Of a DNA stretch of 64,000 nt, positions 1 through 12,204 are shown in pieces. Source of the DNA: Erpetoichthys calabaricus (taxonomy: Eukaryota > Chordata > Cladistia > Polypteriformes > Polypteridae); assembly GCF_900747795.2 (NCBI RefSeq), contig NC_041401.2, forward strand, positions 61,889,110 to 61,953,109, given 5' to 3'. A program made the position numbers and the translations under genes. The notes beneath the pieces were generated by a model. That model saw only the letters and a list, made by a program, of their open reading frames with translations. It made no database searches and was not told the DNA's origin. Numbering within the stretch: the stretch's first letter is position 1; the number at the start of each line of letters is the position of its first letter.

Positions 1-3000
1 AACAGCTGCAACAGGTGTTCCAATTTCTTTCTTAATTAATATTCAATTAATGCTGCTGTAATGGAATATACTTAGTTTTTGCTTTAATTTTAATTGATTT
101 GCTTAACATGCCTTAGCCAGCTGTGAATTAATAACAGAGTGCTCAAGGAGCCAATAGTTACTGTACAATTAGTCAGTATCTGCAAAACATTTGAATGTTG
201 TTTTCAGAAAAAGCACAATTTACAATATTAAGAATGTTCTAATGTGGAACATTAACATGTCATATATTTTCATGTTATGTTTCATTAACAGCAGGTGTTG
301 GTTTCTAATTAGCAACCTGGCTGAAGTGAAAACACTGAGCCAAGTCAGCTCTCCAGGAGATGAGTTACATACTTCTGCTCAGTATGGTAAGTCGATATGG
401 GAATGGTTTTAAAATTTCAGAAGATTAGCTCCATAAAAAGCTATGAATGTAGTGCTAGTGACTGGAATACTTTTTTTTCAAGTGCATCGGTCAATCAGCT
501 CCGCTTGTTGCTGCAACAATGACAGAAGTAGATCATGCATCCTTGGTTATGTAATTTTAAAATTACACTACATTCTAGAATAAGGCTAGATTTTAGTTAT
601 AATACAGTGCATTTTCTATCCAATCTTGTATAGTAAATGATTTATTTTTACCCTTTATGTTAAGATAGACACTTAGGAAAGTAATGGTTTCCTCTGGCAT
701 TGTCCAAAAACCTAAAAAAACAAATTTATGATTAATATATGATAAGTGGAAAAAAAATCCTAAAGAAATTACTGCTTATCTCTATTGTGAGAGTAGCTCT
801 CCCAGTTTAATTTATTGTGGTGGGCCATGTGGGAAGAGATCTTTTATAGAAAGTGCTGTTAAAAATGGGTCACTTGACACCATAAGGTCAAGTGACTCTT
901 GTTCACATGTAGCAAATTGCCTGGTTAATAAAAAATGTGGAAATAAAAGAAAACTTTTTTTAATCTAACTTTGATTATGTAAAAGCCACATGACAAAATT
1001 ATTTTATTCACAAAGTCAATGTTTTATGACTTTTATGGGTGCTCATGAGAAGACCATAAACCCAAAAATGTTGAAGGAGGCTCAGATAAATGAACAAGAG
1101 TGATTTATTAAAACAACATAAACATGCAGGAGAATAGGTAACTTGTACTCCTGTAGTGTGAAAATACAAGTTGAGATAACATGGTGAGGGCAATAAAGAC
1201 TAGACCCACCCCCACCCCCCCCAAACACATAAGTATTACTCCTCCCTGGACCTGTTGGATGGCTGCCCACACACACCACTAATTAACACTCCATTATCTC
1301 CCTCTCCACCATCCAGAACCACATTGGCCACTGTTCGTTCAGCCAGGTGAGCCCTTCCCAACTGTAAGCTGAAATGGCCAGTTACCAAAAGGGGATTTTC
1401 AGCTCTAGTGAGATACTACTTCAGGAGCAAATCTAGAGGTCACCTCTGTGGTCAGAAATGACCCTGAGAATTCATGAAACCACATCCTAGAATAAGCCCT
1501 AGTGACCCCAGCTGTTATAGTCTTGAACATCACATCGGTTTTACACTTGTCCATTACCAAGATCAGCAAAAGCCACCTATTGACGTGAGGAACCTGCAGC
1601 CTTTTGAAACCTTTCTTCTTTCAATACAAATCCATCCTTGGAACCATAACTTCTGGGGATCCTTCCATTACTGTGCTTAGGACCATCCCATTCAGGATTC
1701 CGAATGACACACCACTGCCTCGTCCCTGACCTTTGTTGCCTTTACTTGTCCACATTTTGCAGATAATAAGTGATGGGAAATCATAACCCGTTTCATGCAT
1801 TTGTAATCCTTGCCATATTAAGAAATTGTTTGTGCACTTTGTGTTTGACAACAGCAAATTGTGGTGTAAAGTATACCTTTAATGAGATTTAGATAATACA
1901 AACTAGAAGAGAAACATTCATGAGAGAGCATTTTTTACAGCAAGTAGAATCAAGTGTCTAACAAGTGCATCTTAAACAGCAACTATAAATTGAATTTTGT
2001 TGTTAATGCAAGTGGCAATATAATTTTCCTAAAGTCCAATATATAAAATAAAGGTTTACTTACAATCATACAATCAAGCAACTAAGTTCTAAAATACTTT
2101 ATCCTGAAAATTAAAGGAAATCACTTCAAATCAAATGCAGATTCTGGACATTGTCACATAGGTGTATCTGTGGACCACTCTCCAGGCTCATTATAGGTAT
2201 GTAATACCACTTTGGGACGAGAGAGGGTGCTGGTGCTAACATTTTCCTCTCTTGTCCCCACCTCAGCACAGAGAATACACCTACTGAGGGCAACTGACTC
2301 AACTCCTTTAGGTGCTCAATCTTTATATTATGCTACTGATGGGAAAAGGTGTTCAGTCTTGAACCAAACCCAAGACATGACAGAGAGGTTCTTTCTGAGA
2401 ACTTTGTTATTACATTGCCTGATGGCAGTCCTTTGTAGAAACTTTCTGTTGACACGCATAGCCACCCTGATTTTTGTTTGTTTTGAAGAAAATATTTTTG
2501 TTGGAATTAAAAGGGGATGACTGATTTGGCACCCCAAATGTTTCCAGTGGTGACTTGCATTTCCTTCACTCGATCATCTAGTCAATTAAATACTATCAAG
2601 TCTGAAATATTTCAGAAGTTCATCCAGGTAATTATAATTCTGTAAGTTAGCAGATGCAAATAATAAAATTTCTTACTTAAGCTTGAGCTCATTTAAGTAA
2701 AGTGTGGAGCAGGTCAGATGAAGAGCATTGAAATACAGCTGTTGCTCGTGCTAACATTTTCCAGTTTGAACAGTGACCTCCAGGGTAATTTATATAGCAC
2801 GAGAAATTAAAAAAAACTGATGCATAAATGCTGAAGGCAAGAAAATCAGTAAATGCTTCAGAATGACTAAACTAATTCATAAAAAAAATCTGCTACATAT
2901 GTTGATATAAGAGTATTTTGTCAAGTTTAATCATAGCATGAAATAATGATGAACAAGGTTTGCATTGGAAATGACTATAGGACTAAGGTGAGTGATGTCT

Positions 3001-3060
3001 GTTATAAATGTATGATGAACCTTCACAAGTTAAGTAACCGTTGGATTATTAATCAGGCAG
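1..3060. other. Mostly unassigned AT-rich DNA
   Basis: Apart from the exon-like segment at 292-386, I recognise no gene or repeat family here. Short open stretches occur, such as 2212-2520 on the + strand, but their predicted proteins look random and lack splice sites or any known motif. A C-rich run lies near 1205-1222. The stretch may include old, unrecognisable repeats. Confidence 0.5.
292..386 (+). other. Candidate internal coding exon, gene unknown
   Basis: A 95-base segment is preceded by a pyrimidine-rich acceptor ending AACAG and followed by a near-consensus donor (TATG then GTAAGT). Only one of the three frames is open across it, with phase 1 at both ends. It would encode about 31 residues, including NLAEVKTLSQVSSPGDEL. 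I do not recognise the protein. If real, it belongs to a + strand gene lying mainly to the left of the window. It could also be a chance pairing of splice-like signals. Confidence 0.28.
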
Positions 3061-3590
3061 CTATGAAGGCAAACTAGGCAGCAGTGGTCCTAGTAGAGAG
3101 GTGTGGAAAAGGAGGTCAGTTGACTAGGGGGGGTTCAAGGAATTGTTATGTGTAGTGCCTGTTGTTCCAAGAAAGTTCTGAAATAAATTCATAAATTGGG
3201 AATTATTCTGACTGGTCATTAGAACATTACTGGTGACGAGGATGGGATATAAAGTAGATCACCATGGCATTAACCCAGTGCCTAATAAAGATGTAGCCAT
3301 TAAGGAAGCACCCCTGTGGAAGAATAATTTTAGGGTAACATAGCATTCATCTTTAAGAAATAGCATAAAAAGGATTAATAAATGTCAGAAACCAGATAAA
3401 GGTCAAGTGAACAACAAAATGTACACTGAAATACAAGAATTGGTTTAGGAAAAATATTGAGATGATCGAGTAAATAAAGAATGTACCAGAAGAAAGGTTG
3501 ATGTAATATACAAAATGTACTGAAGGATGACTAAGAGATGACTAAGAAATCAGCAGATGTAAATGCGAATGGACAGTTGTTATATGTACA
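3061..3590 (+). other. Unassigned stretch with a possible LTR-end/primer-site junction
   Basis: Near 3180-3260 the text resembles the end of a long terminal repeat followed by a GGTGACGAGGAT-like stretch, which I associate with the primer-binding junction of some Gypsy elements. It could be the left remnant of the Gypsy fossil further right, but no second LTR was found. This is a weak, memory-based resemblance. Confidence 0.2.
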
Positions 3591-5246
3591 GAAATCTCAA
3601 GGGTGGTGGCGCAACTCAAAGGTTTAAGAAGAACCAGAATCCATATTACTAACCGAGAATGGAAGGCACGGATGCAGGTACACGGCGATGGGACCAGGAG
3701 ACATAGTGCGCAGGCCCCTACAGCGTGCGTCTCATAAACCGCAAGCAAAGTCTGATCCACCGCGAACAAAGGAGTCACGGCTCAAAAACGAAAGAGCTCA
3801 ACTAACATAAATAAGACATGAAGCAACAACGCGCCAATAGCTAACAACTAATGACACAGCCACACAGAAAAGAGGATTCTGCACTGCACCCCAGAGTCAA
3901 ACGGAAGACACTGCGGAGACCGCAAAGGTCCATAAAGATAGTACGAAAGGCACAGGCGCCTACAACATGCTTCTGAACTAAACGTCCACACTACAGAGCA
4001 TGGTCTGGATAATAAGAATAAACGAACTCTCCGTATTAGACGTACGGCATCCTCACACGTCCAAACCATATAGCATATGTGGATCACATTACAGTGATGC
4101 ATTATTAACAGTACAACCACAGAAAACGCTCCGTATTAACAGTAAGTGCAATTATCCATATTACTAACGGTAGGCAACGGATAACTAATGGAGTCACGGT
4201 CACGGCTCCAAAACGATCCAGCTCAACTAACGGAGCTATAAAAACGAGCCCGCATGGATATGTAGGCACCTACAACGCGCATCTGAAACCGCAGAAGCAA
4301 AACTGTCTAGGCCTCAAAACCAAACAGCTCAACTAACAGAGCTACAAAAGCGAGCCCGCATGAACAAATACAATGAACATAGACGCCTACAACACGCATC
4401 TGAAACTGCAGAAGCAAAGCAGGCACGGGTTCAAAACAAAACACCACAACTGACGGAGATACAAAAACGAGCCCGCCTAGATAAAATCAATGAACGCAGG
4501 CACCTACAATGCGCGTCTGCAAAGCAGGCGTTATGGACTGCATTAGATCCTACAATAGTTCATTTGCTTTTACTTCTACCGGGGTAAATATCTGGCCACC
4601 AGCTGGCAATAGCCCATACTGCTTTCGTGTATGTGGACAAATATTACATCGGATTGGAACAGTGCACCCTGAACCACATCACGAACGCAAATATGCACAA
4701 ATCTACAAGTTAGATCCAGATGACGCAATCTATCAACGAATGAGCCTCTGACGGAGTTACAAAAACGAGCCTGCATGGATATGTAGGCGCCTACAACACG
4801 CGTCTGAAACCGCGGAAGCAAAACTGTCTCGGCTCCAAAACCAAACAGCTCGACTAACGGAGCTACAAAAGCGAGCCAGCATGGACAAATACAATGAACA
4901 TGGACGGCTACAACGCGCATCTGAAACTGCGGAAGCAAAGCAGGCACGGGTTCAAAACGAAAGACCACAACTGACGGAGATACAAAAACGAGCCCGCCTA
5001 GATAAAGATACTCCATACCAAGGAGAACTCATTCAAGGACAAAACACCATCTTTACTACAAATGTTGTGTATAAAGAAATATTCCAATATATCTTTCTAA
5101 TGTGCCATGCTATGGGTTCTTTACTTCCTTTGTTCGTCATCTACACCTTTACACTCCAATATATCTCATACATACATCAATATATTTTGGGTTACCCAAC
5201 ACCAGGGGTTGGCGAGCGAAGCAAGCAGGGGGCGGAGCCCCCCTAG
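3590..5246 (+). mobile_element. Helitron derivative with coding tandem repeats
   Basis: Helitrons are rolling-circle DNA transposons. The 3' end here is diagnostic: a GC-rich hairpin (5228-5242) followed by CTAG (5243-5246) and a T. Inside, roughly 117-base units encode repeats of about 39 residues (ASETAEAKQARVQN, then QLTEIQKRARLDK), like those at the start of animal Helitron proteins. A fragment at 4535-4750 encodes part of the Helitron-like N domain (YNSSFAFTSTG, then FRVCGQILHRIGTVHPE, then KYAQIYKLDPDD). Near 5045-5090 is a short piece like the protein's C-terminus (NVVYKEIFQ). Most of the Rep-helicase is missing, so this copy is internally deleted and non-autonomous. The left boundary is uncertain. 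Confidence 0.8.
4209..5005 (+). repeat. Tandem coding repeats of the Helitron (about 117-base unit)
   Basis: Three units (about 4209-4530) and two to three more (about 4750-5005) share the phrase order CAAAACNAAACAGCTC, CTAACGGAGCTACAAAA, GCGAGCCCGCATG and CATCTGAAACCGCAGAAGC. The two blocks flank the N-domain fragment, so a block duplication probably accompanied the internal deletion. Point differences separate the units, so this is not a young satellite. Confidence 0.75.
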
Positions 5247-6022
5247 TATAATATAATAGACTTTTATTTTATATAAATCATTTGGGTGTAAACCAATGAA
5301 GAGTAAAATATATGCATTGATTGACACTGTATATAATTTCAACAGTTTATAAAATTAACCTCTATTCTTTGTTTCTCTGACCATTCTGATCATTCTGACC
5401 ATGCTGTAACGGACTGCTTTTGAAGAATGCTCCCTCCAAGGCATTTTGCTGAGGAGTAATTAAAAGATACAATGAATTGCTTTTCTTTTGCCTGATAACT
5501 GATTTGTCCTTTTATGGTACGTTTCTTTCTTTAATAAAATGTTAAGTTTCTACCACACTCCCAACCAAGTAACCTGATGCAGCTTAAAGTATTTTTGGGG
5601 TTGTATAATTATCATAGATTTTTACCAAATATGGGCACCACCTTGAAACCCTTCCATCAACTGTTACATAGGGAAACTCAATGGTGTTGGAGAGCTGCAG
5701 AAGAGCAGGTTTTTCAGAATGCCAAAGAAGCATTAAAGTCTAATTAGTTATTAGTTCATTTTGATGAGGGGAAATACCTGTACCTGTCTTCTGACACCTC
5801 ATCCAAATGTGTAATACAAATAATACATTTTATTTATACAAGGCGCCATTCTGAGAACTCAAGGACACCGAACAAACAATAAATAAATAAATAAAAGACA
5901 CATTATAAACAATTTAAAACATCAGAAAATATAAAAATTAAAACCAAACAAAGCCACTGCAATCATAAAGAAAAAGCAGTTTTAAACAGATGCATTTTAA
6001 GTTTACATTTGAAGGATGAAAA

Positions 6023-7084
6023 TTATTTGATATTTCTAAGCAAGGTAGGTAATGAATTCCAGAGCTTGGGAGCAGAACAGCTGAATGCTCTGCTCCCCAT
6101 GGTGGTTAGACGGGCGAGAGGGACAGTCAGATGGATGGAGGAAGAGGATCTAAGGTTACGGGAGGGAATGGCAACATGAAGAAGGTTGGACAGATATAGA
6201 GGGGCAAGGTTATGAATGGCCTTAAATGTTAATAGCAGAATTTTAAAATCAATTCGGAACTTAATCGGGAGCCAATGAAGCTGCTGCAAGACCGGAGTAA
6301 TATGGTGAATAGATGAAGTTCGAGTAATGATGCGTGCTGCAGAATTCTGGACTAGCTGGAGCTTATGGAGAGATTTATTAGAGAGACCAAACAGGAGTGA
6401 ATTGCAACAGTCCAGACGAGAGGTAACAAGAGTGTGAACAAGAATGGCAGTGGTATGGGGAGTGAGGGAGGGGCGAATGCGATTAATATTACGTAGGTGG
6501 AAATAAGCAGACCAGGTGATGTTATTAATGTGAGATTGGAAAGATAGAGTACTGTCGAGGATGACACCCAGACTCTTGACCTGAGGTAATGGGGAAACAA
6601 CAGAGTTATCAATAAGAAGAGAAAGATTCTCGACTTTGAATAATGATGATTTTGAGCCAATGAGGAGAACCTCAGTTTTGTCATTTTTTAATTTAAGAAA
6701 ATTTGAAGAAAACCAGGATTTAATTTCAGCAATGCAGTCGACAAGCGAAGATGGTGGAAAGGAAGAGGTGGGTTTACTAGCAAGGTTAAGCTGGGTGTCA
6801 TCAGCATAAGAGTGAAAATTAATGTTGTATTTATGAAAAATATTGCCAAGGGGAAGAAGATAAATAATAAAAAGAAGAGGCCCCAGGACAGAGCCCTGGG
6901 GCACACCTGAAGTAACAGCGGTGGGTTGGGATGTGAAGGTTTTAAGCTGAATGAACTGAGTGCGGCCTGAAAGGTAGGATCTAAACCAATCAAGTGGAGT
7001 GTGGGTAATTCCAATCAAAGATAATCTAGTAAGGAGAGTGGTATGACAAATAGTATCAAAGGCCGCACTCAAGGAGGACGACAT
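6023..7084 (-). CDS. L2 reverse transcriptase, C-terminal half (353 codons open)
   Basis: This is the open remainder of the L2 LINE polyprotein, which reverse-transcribes its own RNA at a nicked target. From the first Met it shows SAAFDTI (6-12), VPQGSVLGP (61-69), the catalytic YADD (93-96), LDCCNSLL in the thumb region, and LHWLPI and APKLWNSLP near the end, all typical of the L2 clade. The apparent start codon is not a true start: the MITE at 7091-7532 interrupts the upstream coding sequence. The frame has stayed open for 353 codons, which suggests a fairly recent insertion. No promoter or complete element remains, so expression as a working protein is unlikely. Confidence 0.85.
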   Translation of the reverse strand: MSSSLSAAFDTICHTTLLTRLSLIGITHTPLDWFRSYLSGRTQFIQLKTFTSQPTAVTSGVPQGSVLGPLLFIIYLLPLGNIFHKYNINFHSYADDTQLNLASKPTSSFPPSSLVDCIAEIKSWFSSNFLKLKNDKTEVLLIGSKSSLFKVENLSLLIDNSVVSPLPQVKSLGVILDSTLSFQSHINNITWSAYFHLRNINRIRPSLTPHTTAILVHTLVTSRLDCCNSLLFGLSNKSLHKLQLVQNSAARIITRTSSIHHITPVLQQLHWLPIKFRIDFKILLLTFKAIHNLAPLYLSNLLHVAIPSRNLRSSSSIHLTVPLARLTTMGSRAFSCSAPKLWNSLPTLLRNIK

Positions 7085-7090
7085 GCTAAT

Positions 7091-7532
7091 ATACTCGAGT
7101 ATAAGCCGACCTGAATATAAGCAGAGGTACCTAATTTTACCTACAAAAACTAAAAAAACTGGAAAAACATATTGACTCGAGTATAAGCCTAGGGTGGGAA
7201 ATGCAGCAGCTACTGGTAAGTTTCAATAATCAAAATAAATACCAATAAAATTACCGTACATTAATTGAGGCATCAGTAGGTTAAATGTTTTTGAGTATTT
7301 ATTTCAAAGAAAAACAGTAAACTAGCTCTGTAAGTGGAGAAGAGGGTCAACAAAAACAATATGGTATCTCGCTTGCTAGCTCTCTCTCTCGCGCGTGTGT
7401 GTGTACTGTACACTCCAGCTTTCTGTCGGGTTGGCGGGGGCAGCGAGACCTGACTCGAATATAAGCCAAGGGTGACGTTTTTCAGCACATTTTGGGTGCT
7501 GAAATAATCGGCTTATATTCAAGTATATACGG
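7091..7532. mobile_element. MITE with ATAAGCC-rich inverted ends, inside the L2
   Basis: The ends are inverted copies of TATACTYGARTATAAGCCGA, with similar internal copies near 7172-7192 and 7452-7468. Removing 7091-7532 plus one copy of TAAT (7087-7090 and 7533-7536) restores an uninterrupted L2 coding sequence, so this is a clean insertion with a short target duplication of 2-4 bases, most simply TAAT. A CT/GT-rich patch lies at 7377-7405. No coding capacity. The superfamily is not certain. Confidence 0.75.
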
Positions 7533-7945
7533 TAATTAGACCGGAGTCAGCAGCCATAAGAAGGTCATTGGTAATTTTAACAAGTGCCATTTCTGTACTG
7601 TGAAGGGGGCAAAAACCAGACTGGAACTTTTCATTTAGATTATTGTGAGATAAGTGGGAATGGAGTTGGATAGCTACTATTTTGTCAAGAATTTTGGAGA
7701 TAAAGGGCAAATTAGAAACAGGACAAAAATCATTGAAGTTAGTAGGATCAGCACCAGGTTTTTTAAGTATTGGGGTTATTGCAGCACTTTTAAAAGATGG
7801 GGGAATAATACCAGTAGTAAGAGAAGAGTGAATTATGGCAGAAATGAGAGGGATCAAAGAGGAGAGGCAGGCTTTAACCAGAACTGTAGGGAGGGAGTCC
7901 AGCTGACAAGTGGATGACTTAAATTTGCAGATGAGATCTGAGATT

Positions 7946-8270
7946 GCAGTGGATAGTGCTTCTGCCTCTCAGTAAGGAGACCCGGGTTCACTTCCCGGGT
8001 CCTCCCTGTGTGGAGTTTGCATGTTCTCCCCGTGTCTGCATGGGTTTCCCCTGGGTACTCCGGTTTCCTCCCACAGTCCAAAGACATGCAGGTTAGGTGC
8101 ATTGGCGATTCTAAATTGTCCCTAGTGTGTGCTTGGTGTGTGTGTGTGTGCGCCCTGCGGTGGGCTGGCACCCTGCCCGGGATTTGTTTCCTGCCTTGCG
8201 CCCTGGGATTGGCTCCAGCAGACCCCCGTGACCCTGTAGTTAGGATATAGCAGGTTGGATAATGGATGGA
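7946..8270 (+). mobile_element. tRNA-derived SINE, 5'-shortened, inside the L2
   Basis: The sequence carries the promoter box B-like GGTTCACTTCC, the body phrases TTTGCATGTTCTCCCCGTG and CCAAAGACATGCAGGTTAGG, and a GGATGGA tail. A nine-base target duplication, TCTGAGATT, flanks it (7937-7945 and 8271-8279), showing insertion by LINE-type target-primed reverse transcription. The first 20 or so bases of the family are missing. Confidence 0.9.
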
Positions 8271-9050
8271 TCTGAGATTTCTGAGGGAGTGGGAAGCTGG
8301 AAGGAAGAAAAAGAGTGAACAGGCGAGTGTAATTCAAAAGAAATACAGAGAGAATCTGGACCGAGGCACTGATGTATCTTCTGGATTTTCTCATTAAAAA
8401 AGGGCATAAGAGAATTACAGAAAGCAGTTGAGTAAAGGTGAGATGGTAAAGAGTCTGGAGGTTGTGTTACATTATTAAGTAATGAAAACAAAGACTAGGT
8501 GTTACCTGTATTACAAGTAATTAACGGAGTGTAATAGTTAGATTTGGTAGGCAGCCCTGTCTCATAGGTGGGTGGATGGAACAGAAAGACCCGTTGGTTA
8601 TATGTCCTGCATGCTGACTAACAATGAGCAGGGTTATTCACAACTTGAAAAAAAACGTTAACCATAATCTTTGGTCTGAGTAAGTTCTATCAGTACCTTT
8701 TTGGCAAACCATTTGTAATAATGGACAGATCACAAGCCCTTTCTAGGACTGTTTGGTGAACAGAAGGGAGTCTTGAATTTGGCAGCAGCACGCATTCAGC
8801 ACTGGGCATTGACTCTAGCTTCTTATGAACATACTTTAATGTATAAAGAGGGAACACGACATGCTAATGCTGATGCCTTGAGTCATCTGCCACAAGGTTC
8901 AGAGAGAAGAAATGCAACAGTAACTCAGTCCAAAACATTTGTACTGTATATTAAATGTCTCCATCAACTCCTTAGGAATCATAATAAAGTCTGGCTTGAG
9001 AGTAAATGTAAAATCATGCCTGTAACTTGGGTCACTGCAGTTAGTTGACA

Positions 9051-10164
9051 AGTCCTAGGAGTAACTGATAAGACACTCTCATAGTCAGTTGCAGATGTCA
9101 CAAGTAATGTAAATTGTGGCTGAGCACTTAAAAAATAAAAATTAGCCATACCATTTTACACAAATCAAATAAATAAGGAGGAAGTTAATTATATACATTA
9201 TACAATTAATCTTTTATCTTCCATAGGTTTACACTTTAATGGTGGATCCCAAATGAAATAATGCTTTTAAATGAGTGGGCAATACAGCATGCAAACTGTA
9301 GGTGTCATAAATAGTATGTCAGTTTAAAGCTCTATCTATGCCTGCTCTATGCCTGCCATGTCTCAAGTCTAGACTCTTGAGTATCTCAAAGTGTAATTTT
9401 CATTAAATTGATTATGTGCTACAAGGCTTATTACAGGAAATGTGGTGCATGCCATGGATATTTCCACTAAAGGCATCACCATATCTTGCTGATACAAGCA
9501 AAGGCACAGTGCAAGAGAGACACAAACTCTTTTATGGTAAAAGAATTGAACCAAGCATTCCATCCTTTCTGTGTCTTATGTTCAAAACTCCTTATACAGT
9601 AGGTCAGTGATTCTTAATAATCTCTTTACATAACATTTAATTTTTATAATCTTTGGAATAAGATACAGAAAGTTTACAATGTTCAATTCATCATTGTCAT
9701 TTTACCACACTTGTTAATCCAATTTATGCCCAATGCTTTCTTTGTGCTCACTCAGCCAATGAAATATGAGAGTTGGAAATGCAGCTTAAATAGTTAAAAT
9801 GTGATCATTAAAATCTGTAAGTAATATGCTAATGTTCAAAACAGGTGCGATTCTTTGGCGTTTCTATTTGTTGAATTATTTAGACAGTCTAAAGTTAACA
9901 AGTTTCACATGCATAGCTTCCATACTAAAAGGAATATCTCTTTTATTTCTTTGTGGGCAGACCCCACATAATATGGCAGAAAACTTACTCCGGAAGACAC
10001 CCACTTCAGTTTAAAAATAATTATTAACAGTTTTTAGTGTGCACTTTAGAATTTGTTGCTTTTATTGCACTTATAATAAATGTCTTGCTTTCTTAGATGT
10101 ACTGGTTTACTTTAAAGTACTTTGCAACTTTATTGTCTTATTGTAACATTTGTTAAGGGGAAAC
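9051..10164. other. No recognised feature
   Basis: AT-rich sequence between the Gypsy fossil and the next transposon. Short open stretches such as 9416-9610 and 9826-10014 on the + strand have no recognisable motif and no flanking splice pattern that I can support. Confidence 0.5.
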
Positions 10165-11712
10165 GTACAGATTCTCTAGAAAGTATTCACTCCTTTAGAA
10201 GTTTTCACATTTTGTTATCAGGCAACTATGAATCATAGTGAATTTTATTAGTCGTTTTTGGGGTTGATCAACAGAAAACAACTCTTAAATGTCAAAATGA
10301 AAAAAGATCTGTGCAAAATGGTCTAAATGAATTATAAAACACAAAATAACTGATCGCATAAGTATTCAACTTCAAGTCAGTGTTTAATAGATATACTTTT
10401 GGCGGCCATGACAGCCTTGAGTCTGTGTGCACAGGTCTCCGTCAGCTTTGCACATCTGGACACTGCACTTTTTCTCCATTTTTCTGTGCAAAACTCCTAA
10501 AGCTCTGTCAGGTTGCATGGAGATCGTAATCGAGCAGCCTTCACCAAGTCCAACTACAAATTCTCAATTCGATTGAGATCTGGACTGTGAATCGACCACT
10601 CCAGGACAATAACATTGTTGTGTTTAAGTCATTCCTGTGTAGCTTTGGTTTTACGCTTGAGCTTGTTGTCTTGCTGGAAAACAAATTTCCTTCTAAGCTG
10701 CAGGTTTCTCTCTGACTGCATCAGCGTTTAGTCTAAGATTTCTCTGTATTTTGCATCCTTCATTTTCCCCTCCACCCTCATCCAGCCTTCCAGGGCCTGG
10801 CTGCAGAGACACATCCCCACATCATGATGTTTTCGCTGCCATGCTTCACAGTGGCGGCGATGTGTTTTTGATATTGTGCAGTGCCGAACATGGCATTTAG
10901 TGTGATGCCCACAAAGCTCAATTTAGTTCTCATCAGATCATTGAACCTTCTGTGATGCCTCATCCTACCATGTGCCTTCTGATGGAGATATCATGTATTT
11001 TTTTCCCTTCTTTGCCACTGTTCCATAAAGCTGTGTCTGGTGAAGCACCTGGATAACAGTTGTTCCGGACACGATGTCTTCAGTCATAACCACTGTAGCT
11101 TGTAACTCCTTCAGAGTTATCACAGGTCTCTTGGTGGCCTCCCTCTCTAGTCATCTTGTTAAATGATCACTTAGTTTTTGTGGATGTTCTGCTCTATGCA
11201 GATTTACAGCTATGCCATACTTTTTCCATTCATTAATGATTAATTTAACTGAACTTGGACATTTTCTTGTCTCCTGACTTGTTCTTTTCAATCTCCTTTT
11301 AATGGAGTTGTTTGGAGTGTTCTTTTTCCTCCTTGTGCAACTTAGGCCAACATACTGACTCACTACAAGCTGGACCTTCCACATACAGGTGCATTTCCAC
11401 TACAAACAACTTAATCCCCTTGACTAGAGACAAGTGATCTCCATTGAACTAATTCTTGGCTGCTCTAGTGCTGATTTGTTGTAGGTGTGTCATATTAAAG
11501 GGGTGAACACTTATGTGATCAGTCATTTCATTTTTTGCATCTGTAATTAATTTAGACCACTTTGCAAAGATCTGTTTTCACTTTGACATTAAAGACTCTT
11601 TTTCTATTGGTCAGTGTCCAAAAAAGCCAAATTAAATCCGCCAAGTTCTAATGTTGTATAACAAAAAATATAAAAACCTCCAAGGGAGTGAGTATGTTTC
11701 ATAGGCACTGCA
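10165..11712 (-). mobile_element. Decayed Tc1/mariner transposon
   Basis: The outer ends are inverted: about 10170-10220 (AGAAAGTATTCACTCC, then GTTTTCACATTTTGTTAT) matches the reverse complement of about 11650-11705 (GGGAGTGAGTATGTTTCATA). Between them the - strand holds scattered pieces of a Tc1 transposase. One is the region around HIAATVKHGSENIMMWGCVSA (10778-10963), which precedes the second catalytic Asp; another is the helix-turn-helix end (11151-11384). The frame is broken in many places and no piece exceeds about 80 residues, so the copy is old and inactive. Confidence 0.85.
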
Positions 11713-12204
11713 CATTATTTATCCTCAATTTGAAAGCACACTTAAATAATTTCGTTGTCATGGGGGCACATATAAACTGCTCAAAAAAATTAAAGGAACA
11801 CTTTGAAAACACATCAGATCTTATTGGGAAGAAAAATCCTGCTGGATATCTTTACTGATATGGACTGGGTAATGTGTTAGGAATGAAAGGATGCCACATT
11901 GCTTGATGGAACTGAAAATTATCAACCTACAGAGGGCTGAATTCAAAGACACCCAGAAAATTAAAGTGAAAAAATAATGCAGCAGGCTAGTCAATTTTGC
12001 TGAAATTTCGTTGCTGCGACTCAAAATCGTACTCAGTAGTTTGTATGGCCCCCATGTGCTTGTATGCATGCCTGACAACATCGGGGGGAGCATGCTCCTA
12101 ATGAGACAACGGGTTGTGTCCTGGGGGATATCCTCCCAGATCTGGACAAGTGCATCACTGAGGTCCAGAACAGTCTGAGGTGCAACCTGGCGGCGTCAGA
12201 TGGA

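Larger units (their letters stand above)
5816..8547 (-). mobile_element. L2-clade LINE, 5'-truncated, with two nested insertions
   Basis: Read on the - strand, this covers most of an L2 reverse transcriptase, from about the PPTYETG/SLFSLLNN region at 8.5 kb to the 3' tail near 5820 (the ATTTTATTTATA type common in L2 tails). The coding stretches at 8240-8491, 7519-7900 and 6023-7084 are successive parts of one protein. They are separated by a SINE (7946-8270) and a MITE (7091-7532). The endonuclease domain and 5' end are absent. It inserted into the Gypsy fossil. Confidence 0.85.
5580..9050 (+). mobile_element. Ty3/Gypsy retroelement fossil, split by an L2 insertion
   Basis: Two stretches, about 5580-5815 and 8548-9050, resemble the end of a Gypsy reverse transcriptase and the RNase H domain; the right piece includes YKEGTRHANADALSHLP, typical of the end of RNase H. 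The L2 LINE between them accounts for the gap. No gag, integrase or paired LTR was recognised. The copy is fragmentary, broken in several places, and older than the L2 it carries. Confidence 0.65.

Noticed and set aside
2212-2520. 102-codon + strand open frame near the left end
   Set aside because: No known motif, no splice signals of note, and no supporting context.
3600-5010. Spaced repeats that might suggest a CRISPR-like array
   Set aside because: The units are long, coding, diverged and adjoining, with no unique spacers, and the source is a vertebrate.
4576-5016. 146-codon - strand open frame over the Helitron repeats
   Set aside because: It is a shadow of the + strand coding repeats, which match Helitron proteins.
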